Shown piece after piece: positions 35,500-40,360 of a stretch of 40,360 bases of DNA. Position 1 is the first letter of the stretch, and each line of letters begins with the position of its first letter. Source of the stretch: an uncultured Ignavibacteria bacterium (GTDB lineage Bacteria; Bacteroidota; Ignavibacteria; Ch128b); contig CALDZP010000045.1 of NCBI GenBank assembly GCA_937944105.1, positions 1-40,360 on the forward strand, given 5' to 3'. The position numbers were made by a program, and so were the translations under genes. The notes beneath the pieces were generated by a model, which had not been told where the DNA came from, did not search any database, and saw only the letters and a program-made list of their open reading frames with translations.

Positions 35500-37151
35500 A
35501 AACAATTTTGTCACTGTTTATAGCAATAACTTTGATTGATTTTTGTTTTGCTCAGAATGTAAATTTTTCTTCATCAAATCTTCCAATAATCGTGATAAAT
35601 ACTCTTGGGCAAGAAATTCCAAATGAATATAAAATTAATGCAAGAATGGGAATTATTTTTAATGGTGATGGTAATAGAAATTATCTAAATGATCCTTTTA
35701 ATCATTATAATGGATGGATTGGAATTGAATTACGTGGATCAAGTTCTTTAACATTTCCTAAAAAATCTTATGCAGTTGAAACAAGAGATTCTACCGGTAA
35801 TGATATTAATGTTTCTCTCTTTGGCTTTCCATCTGAATCTGACTGGGTTTTTCTGGGACCTTATAACGACAAAACCTTAATTCGTGATGCACTAGCCTAC
35901 AAATTAGCAAGAGAAATGGGTAGATATGCATCTAGATTTAAATTCTTTGAACTTGTAATTAACAATGAGTATAAAGGTGTTTATCTATTACTTGAAAAAA
36001 TTAAAAGAGATGCAAACAGAGTTAACATCAAAAAATTAACTCCTTCTGATACTACAGGTGATGCTTTAACCGGAGGATATATAATTAAAATTGATAAACT
36101 CGATGGCGAAAATAACGATGGCTGGTATTCTAATTTCAAGCCATTCCCTCAAATTAATGCAAAAATTTTTTACCAGTATCATTATCCAAAACCTGATGAA
36201 ATTGTTGAGGTACAAAAAAATTATATTAAGTCATTTATTTATTCTTTTGAATCTGCAATGAATAGTCCTTATTATTCTGACTCGATAGTTGGTTATCCAA
36301 AATATATTGATGTGAATTCTTTTGTAGATTACATTCTTGTAAACGAACTTGTAAAAAATATTGATGCCTATCGCTTGAGTACATTCTTTTATAAGGATAG
36401 AGATAGTAGAAATCCAAAATTATTTGCTGGACCGGTGTGGGATTTTAATCTGGCTTTTGGTAATTGTGATTATTACCAGGCTTATAATTCCAGTCAATGG
36501 TATCTTGAACACGTTTCTGATTACTCTAATATTCCTGTTTGGGAAAATTTTTTCATTCCATTCTGGTGGAAAAAAATTTTTAATGACCAAAACTTTCAGA
36601 AAAAATTCCGTCAGAGATGGATTGAATTAAGAAACACTGTCTGGATTAACGAAAAAATTATTCAAACAATTGATTCACTTGTTAATTTACTTGAAGAATC
36701 CAGAGTAAGAAATTTCCAGAAATGGCCAGTGTTGGGACAATATATCTGGCCTAATTATTACGTGGGACAAACTTATGAAGATGAAATCAATTATTTAAAA
36801 AATTGGTTATTGAATCGTATTATATGGATGGATTTACAATTGTTAACTGATGTCGAAAATGAAAAATTTTCTGAGAATGATTTTGAGGTTGTTCTTTATC
36901 AGAACTATCCCAATCCATTTAATCCCATTACTAATATTAGATATTCAATAAAAAAAACAAATCATGTTTTAATCAAATTATTTGATGTAATAGGGAATGA
37001 AGTGGCTGTATTGGTTGATGAAATTAAAAATCCAGGAGTTTACGAAATTCAATTAAATGCAACCAAATTCAATTTAAGCAGTGGAACTTATGTTTATCAA
37101 TTGAAGTCGGGGGAGTTTACAAAAACAAATAAATGTATTCTTCTCAAATAG
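35496..37151 (+). CDS. secreted CotH-like (putative kinase) protein with T9SS sorting domain
   Basis: 551 aa. Signal peptide 1-20; CotH domain (about 28-440) with ELRGSSSLTFPKKSYAVE split by the family's conserved Lys, a second block KGVYLLLEKIKRD (160-172), GGYIIKIDK, and the metal/catalytic block GPVWDFNLAFGN (312-323). A sorting domain follows (468-551, YQNYPNPFNPITN). CotH of Bacillus phosphorylates spore-coat proteins, and CotH domains occur in clostridial and fungal cellulosome components. Here the protein is exported to the cell surface. ATG overlaps the GH5 stop (ATGA, 35496-35499), so both are made together. A role in modifying or anchoring the surface enzymes is inference. Last gene of the hydrolase operon; the opposite strand follows. 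Confidence 0.9.
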   Translation: MKTILSLFIAITLIDFCFAQNVNFSSSNLPIIVINTLGQEIPNEYKINARMGIIFNGDGNRNYLNDPFNHYNGWIGIELRGSSSLTFPKKSYAVETRDSTGNDINVSLFGFPSESDWVFLGPYNDKTLIRDALAYKLAREMGRYASRFKFFELVINNEYKGVYLLLEKIKRDANRVNIKKLTPSDTTGDALTGGYIIKIDKLDGENNDGWYSNFKPFPQINAKIFYQYHYPKPDEIVEVQKNYIKSFIYSFESAMNSPYYSDSIVGYPKYIDVNSFVDYILVNELVKNIDAYRLSTFFYKDRDSRNPKLFAGPVWDFNLAFGNCDYYQAYNSSQWYLEHVSDYSNIPVWENFFIPFWWKKIFNDQNFQKKFRQRWIELRNTVWINEKIIQTIDSLVNLLEESRVRNFQKWPVLGQYIWPNYYVGQTYEDEINYLKNWLLNRIIWMDLQLLTDVENEKFSENDFEVVLYQNYPNPFNPITNIRYSIKKTNHVLIKLFDVIGNEVAVLVDEIKNPGVYEIQLNATKFNLSSGTYVYQLKSGEFTKTNKCILLK

Positions 37152-37357
37152 GGGTTGCCTCAAGAATGTTATTATAAATTTGATCAGGAATCTAATCTTA
37201 GAATTATGATATAAAATGACAAATGGCAAAAATCATATTTATATATAATTCTTTCTAAAACTCACCATAAATAAACCTTAAAACAAAAATAGATTTTTAA
37301 TAAAGTGATAAAAAATTACCAGAATATGACTCAATTAAACGGAGATTAGTTGTTTTT
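37152..37357. other. 206-bp convergent intergenic region
   Basis: Separates the ends of the hydrolase operon and the argS operon. A/T-rich. AGAATTAT (37200-37207) is repeated inverted as ATAATTCT (37245-37252), a weak candidate for a two-way terminator. Nothing else is seen. Confidence 0.3.
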
Positions 37358-38983
37358 TTACATTCTTTCTGGTGCTTTTATCCCGAGAATTGATAATCCA
37401 TTTTGTAGGACAATTTGAGTTGCCTTGCACAATGCAAGTCTTGCTGAAGTTAATTCCTCGGTCTGACCCAGGACTCTGTGCTCGTGATAAAATTTGTGAA
37501 ATAATTCGGCAAGTGTGTGTAGATAGGATATTAAAATTAGTTGATCAAAATTTTGAGCTGATTTGAGAACAACATCTGGAAATTCAAGGATGTGTTTAAT
37601 TAAATCGATTTCTTCTTCGGTGTTAAGCAAATCATAATTATTACCAGTTTCTTTCCCTTCTTCTTTTGCCAGTCTTAATATACCACATATTCTCGCATGA
37701 GCATATTGAAGATAGAATACGGGATTTTCATCAGTTTGTTTTTTAGCAAGACCAAGATCAAAATTTAAATGGCTGGAAATTGATCTCATTAAAAAGAAAT
37801 ATCGAACTACATCAGGACCAACTTCATCAATGAGTTCATCAAGTGTAACGAAATTAGCTTTACGAGTTGACATTTTTACAACTTCGCCGTCTTTTACAAT
37901 TGTAACGAATTGATGAATTAAGACTTTAACTTTTGATGTATCGTAACCAAGAATTTTAAGTCCAGCCAGTACATCTGGGTATGTTGCCATGTGATCGGAG
38001 CCAAAGACATCAACCATCAAGTCATAGTTCCTCTTGAACTTTTCAATATGGTAAGCAATGTCAGGTAACCGATAAGTTGGTTCTCCTGTGCTTTTAACAA
38101 TAACTTTATCCTGTTCCATTCCAAGTTTAGTTAGAGCAAGCCACAATGCCCCGTCCTTTTCGTAGCAAAACCCTTTTTCCTTAAATGCGTTAATTACTTC
38201 TTCTATTTTATGAGTTTCGTAAAGTGAATTTTCGTTGTAGTAATTATCAAAGTGAATTCCCAGCCTGTTGAGAGTTTTATTGATATCATTGAAGATTTCT
38301 TTTTCTGCTACTTCCTTAAAGTATGAAAGATCTTCAGAGTCTTTTAATTCATCTTTTTTCTCTTCATAGATTTTTTTTGCTATATCAATAATGTATTCAC
38401 CCTGATAATAATCTTCAGGAAAATTAATTTTTTCTCCAAGTAACTCAAGGTATCTTAAACGAACAGAATCGGCGAGAACGCGCATCTGTCTTCCAGCATT
38501 GTTAAAATAATATTCTCTTTCGACTGTGTAACCTATTGCCGATAAAAGATTAGCAATAGTATCTCCAAATACAGCATTTCGGCCATGCCCTACTGTTAAT
38601 GGTCCCGTAGGATTTGCAGAAACAAATTCTACTTGAGCTTTTTTGCCAGAATATTTTGATGATTTTCCATAGTTGGTTTGTTCCAGAAAAACTTTATTTA
38701 ACGATTTTGCAATGAATCCTTTTTTGAATTTGAAGTTAATAAATCCATTACCCGCAATCTCAATTTTTTCGAGAGCATTTTTAGAGTCGTTTAAATTGTT
38801 AACGATTTGATTTGCTATTTCCTTAGGTGAAGTTTTTAATTTTTTGGCTAATAGAAATGGATAATTTGTTGAATAATCTCCATGTTCTTTTTGTTTTGGA
38901 ATTGTTAGAATTACTTCGTCAACATTAACAAAATTTAGTTTCGATTCAAGTTCTTTAAATATTTGATAGAGATAATCTCTCAT
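37358..38983 (-). CDS. argS: arginyl-tRNA synthetase
   Basis: 541 aa, cytoplasmic. Charges tRNA-Arg. Arg_tRNA_synt_N domain (about 1-90), class I catalytic core with VEFVSANPTGPLTVGHGRN (HIGH-type loop, here TVGH at 130-133) and EREYYFNNAGRQM, the KMSTRKA loop that replaces KMSKS, and the DALR anticodon-binding domain ending LGIKAPERM. Length is normal for bacterial ArgRS. It is the last gene of a minus-strand operon, six bases after rsfS. Confidence 0.97.
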   Translation of the reverse strand: MRDYLYQIFKELESKLNFVNVDEVILTIPKQKEHGDYSTNYPFLLAKKLKTSPKEIANQIVNNLNDSKNALEKIEIAGNGFINFKFKKGFIAKSLNKVFLEQTNYGKSSKYSGKKAQVEFVSANPTGPLTVGHGRNAVFGDTIANLLSAIGYTVEREYYFNNAGRQMRVLADSVRLRYLELLGEKINFPEDYYQGEYIIDIAKKIYEEKKDELKDSEDLSYFKEVAEKEIFNDINKTLNRLGIHFDNYYNENSLYETHKIEEVINAFKEKGFCYEKDGALWLALTKLGMEQDKVIVKSTGEPTYRLPDIAYHIEKFKRNYDLMVDVFGSDHMATYPDVLAGLKILGYDTSKVKVLIHQFVTIVKDGEVVKMSTRKANFVTLDELIDEVGPDVVRYFFLMRSISSHLNFDLGLAKKQTDENPVFYLQYAHARICGILRLAKEEGKETGNNYDLLNTEEEIDLIKHILEFPDVVLKSAQNFDQLILISYLHTLAELFHKFYHEHRVLGQTEELTSARLALCKATQIVLQNGLSILGIKAPERM

Positions 38984-38989
38984 TCTCTT

Positions 38990-39364
38990 TTATTTCCCCA
39001 CTTCAATATTTTCATAATCTGTTTTTACTTTTTCCAGTTTTGCATCGGACCATAACTTTTCAAGTTTATAAAAATCTCTTGTGAGTGGATGAAATATATG
39101 AACGACTACATCAACATAGTCAATTAAAATCCATGTATTGGCTAATTCTCCTTCAATATGCCAGTAATGAATTCCTTTTTTAGCAAGTTGTTCTATAATG
39201 TTATCTTTAATTGCTTTAATATGTTGTTCAACATTTCCAGAACAGATAACAAAAAAATCGGTAATTGATGAAATTCCTCTTAAATCGAGAACTACAATAT
39301 TTTCACCTTTTTTCTCTAAAATTTGTTCAATGATTAAGTTTTTTAAATCTTCGCTATTTACCAT
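38990..39364 (-). CDS. rsfS: ribosomal silencing factor RsfS
   Basis: 124 aa. Binds ribosomal protein uL14 on the large subunit and blocks subunit joining in starvation. The core is typical: LDLRGISSITDFFVICSG, a helix with KAIKDNI, then WILIDYVDVVVHIFHP and the final FYKLEKLWSDA. Its ATG overlaps the end of the LytR_C gene by seven bases (39358-39364), and argS follows. Confidence 0.96.
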   Translation of the reverse strand: MVNSEDLKNLIIEQILEKKGENIVVLDLRGISSITDFFVICSGNVEQHIKAIKDNIIEQLAKKGIHYWHIEGELANTWILIDYVDVVVHIFHPLTRDFYKLEKLWSDAKLEKVKTDYENIEVGK

Positions 39365-39804
39365 TTAATTTCTCTATTTAATTTTTGATAATCTTCACCT
39401 ATTACAATAGTTATATCTGTTAATTCAAAATCTTTTATTTCACTTTTAATTTGATTTGGATCAATTTTTAGGATTCTCGTTACTCTTCTAATTACCTTTT
39501 TATCTCCAAGATGATCAATTATAAATGTTTTTTTAACATCACGAGATGAATAGTTACCATGAATAACGACATCAAAATTTTTAGTTCTTAAAAAATCACT
39601 GAGCTTTTTAGCAAGACCATCAACTTGGGTTCCATTTAAGACTTTAACTTGAATTATCCTTCCGGTAGGATTTTGATCTTCAATTTCCTCATCGGATTTC
39701 TGTAAAGAAAGATAGAGGTTAAAAAAAATAAAAATCAAGAAGAGACTCAGAATAAAAAGAGTTATATTAAGAAGTGTATTTTTTGTTCTTAAAGAGCCAG
39801 CCAC
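39358..39804 (-). CDS. membrane-anchored LytR_C-domain protein
   Basis: 148 aa. One N-terminal membrane helix (about 11-31) and an extracytoplasmic LytR_C domain (about 47-140, IIQVKVLNGTQVDGLAKKLSDFL). This domain is found at the end of LytR-CpsA-Psr enzymes and as a stand-alone protein in many bacteria, often beside rsfS. Its function is not established; a link to the cell envelope is assumed. Overlaps rsfS and lies 26 bases after the upstream gene. Confidence 0.88.
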   Translation of the reverse strand: MAGSLRTKNTLLNITLFILSLFLIFIFFNLYLSLQKSDEEIEDQNPTGRIIQVKVLNGTQVDGLAKKLSDFLRTKNFDVVIHGNYSSRDVKKTFIIDHLGDKKVIRRVTRILKIDPNQIKSEIKDFELTDITIVIGEDYQKLNREIKW

Positions 39805-39830
39805 TTTGTTAGGATTTTTCCCTCTTGTAT

Positions 39831-40346
39831 TTATCTTCCCAGATACCAGTCGTTAAAACCTACATCATCATAACGATACCAGTTGTTATAATATCTATAG
39901 TAAGGATTCATTAAGTAATATGAAGTGGGCAAATTTCTGAATTCTAAGTTAATGAATGTATTATCGCTTGGTCTCCAGTTAAGTGCAGCACGAGAAATGT
40001 AAATTCCGTTAAATTGATTTTGATATTGTTTACCAAATGAATTGAATGGCGAATGAGTTAAACTTATATCAACCTGCATTGTGAGAGGATCAGAAATTTT
40101 GTAGAACATTGAATTTGTATAAACGCCAAGAGCAAGACTTTGTTTACCAAATGTCATATAAGAAAAGTTGTAAGAGTGAGTCATTTTGAAATTTTCCGGG
40201 TTAAAGAAACCAAAAAGTAAATTACCTGTTTTAGGGGCTAACATAGCACTACCAACATTAACATCTTGCGGTAATTGATTTTTTAATTGGGCTGAAATTA
40301 TACCATATGTCAAGAGAAATATGATAAATAAATTTTTGATTTTCAT
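39831..40346 (-). CDS. exported, probably outer-membrane-associated protein of unknown function
   Basis: 171 aa. Signal peptide ends near IISAQ (20). The rest is rich in aromatic residues and alternates polar and hydrophobic residues, as in beta-barrel or outer-membrane proteins; a Tyr/Asn-rich tail (about 143-165) precedes the end. No family is recognised. GAGAGG at the right end of the window (about 40355-40360) serves as its ribosome-binding site, so the gene is complete. It heads the LytR_C-rsfS-argS operon as far as can be seen. Confidence 0.75.
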   Translation of the reverse strand: MKIKNLFIIFLLTYGIISAQLKNQLPQDVNVGSAMLAPKTGNLLFGFFNPENFKMTHSYNFSYMTFGKQSLALGVYTNSMFYKISDPLTMQVDISLTHSPFNSFGKQYQNQFNGIYISRAALNWRPSDNTFINLEFRNLPTSYYLMNPYYRYYNNWYRYDDVGFNDWYLGR

Positions 40347-40360
40347 TTTTTAATCCTCTC

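Overview
The window looks like a chromosomal segment of a low-G+C, Gram-negative bacterium of the Bacteroidota/Chlorobi superphylum, most probably an Ignavibacteria-type organism. The evidence is four secreted proteins that end in the Por secretion (T9SS) sorting domain with the YQNYPNPFNP-type motif (a fifth has a weaker tail), a TonB-dependent receptor, a PorV/UPF0164-type outer-membrane protein, a Bacteroidota-style promoter before the initiator tRNA, and no SusD-type protein. The taxonomic call is inference.

Layout. 1-677: three tandem copies of a hairpin-rich intergenic repeat abutting the broken 3' end of a gene for a 25-residue-repeat protein. 767-839: initiator tRNA with its own promoter and terminator. 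992-6586: a split Opp/Dpp-type ABC importer, with two ATPases on the minus strand and lipoprotein binding protein plus two permeases on the plus strand. 6586-15081: a signalling block, translationally coupled to the importer at its first gene: Ser/Thr kinase-ATPase-TPR protein, sigma-54-type activator with a degenerate receiver, a lipoprotein, a TPR protein and a GAF/histidine-kinase-like protein that lacks the phospho-acceptor histidine. 15459-19668: glucose handling by a FucP/GluP-type MFS transporter, a ROK glucokinase and an SGLT-type sodium symporter. 19712-29226: outer-membrane glycan module of a multi-CBM surface protein, a TonB-dependent receptor, a large Asp-rich exported protein and a PorV-like barrel. 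29346-37151: beta-glucan hydrolases, namely a circularly permuted GH16 licheninase, a GH3 beta-glucosidase, a GH5 glucanase with CBM6, and a secreted CotH-like protein. 37358-40346 (minus): argS, rsfS, a LytR_C-domain protein and an outer-membrane-associated protein, an unrelated housekeeping operon.

How it may work together (inference). Cell-surface GH16 and GH5 enzymes exported by T9SS cut mixed-linkage or other beta-glucan. The CBM-array protein could hold the glycan, the TonB receptor could import oligosaccharides, periplasmic GH3 releases glucose, and the MFS or sodium symporter plus the ROK kinase feed it into glycolysis. The Opp-like importer may take up oligosaccharides or peptides. 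The kinase/activator block is a plausible controller: a near-identical GG-N10-GA element precedes the lipoprotein, the MFS transporter and the symporter, and related 15-17 bp palindromes lie before the MFS and symporter genes.

The most notable points are the Fibrobacter-like circular permutation of the GH16 domain, a glycan-utilisation locus that lacks SusD, and a signalling cassette in which both the His and the Asp phospho-acceptor positions have been replaced.
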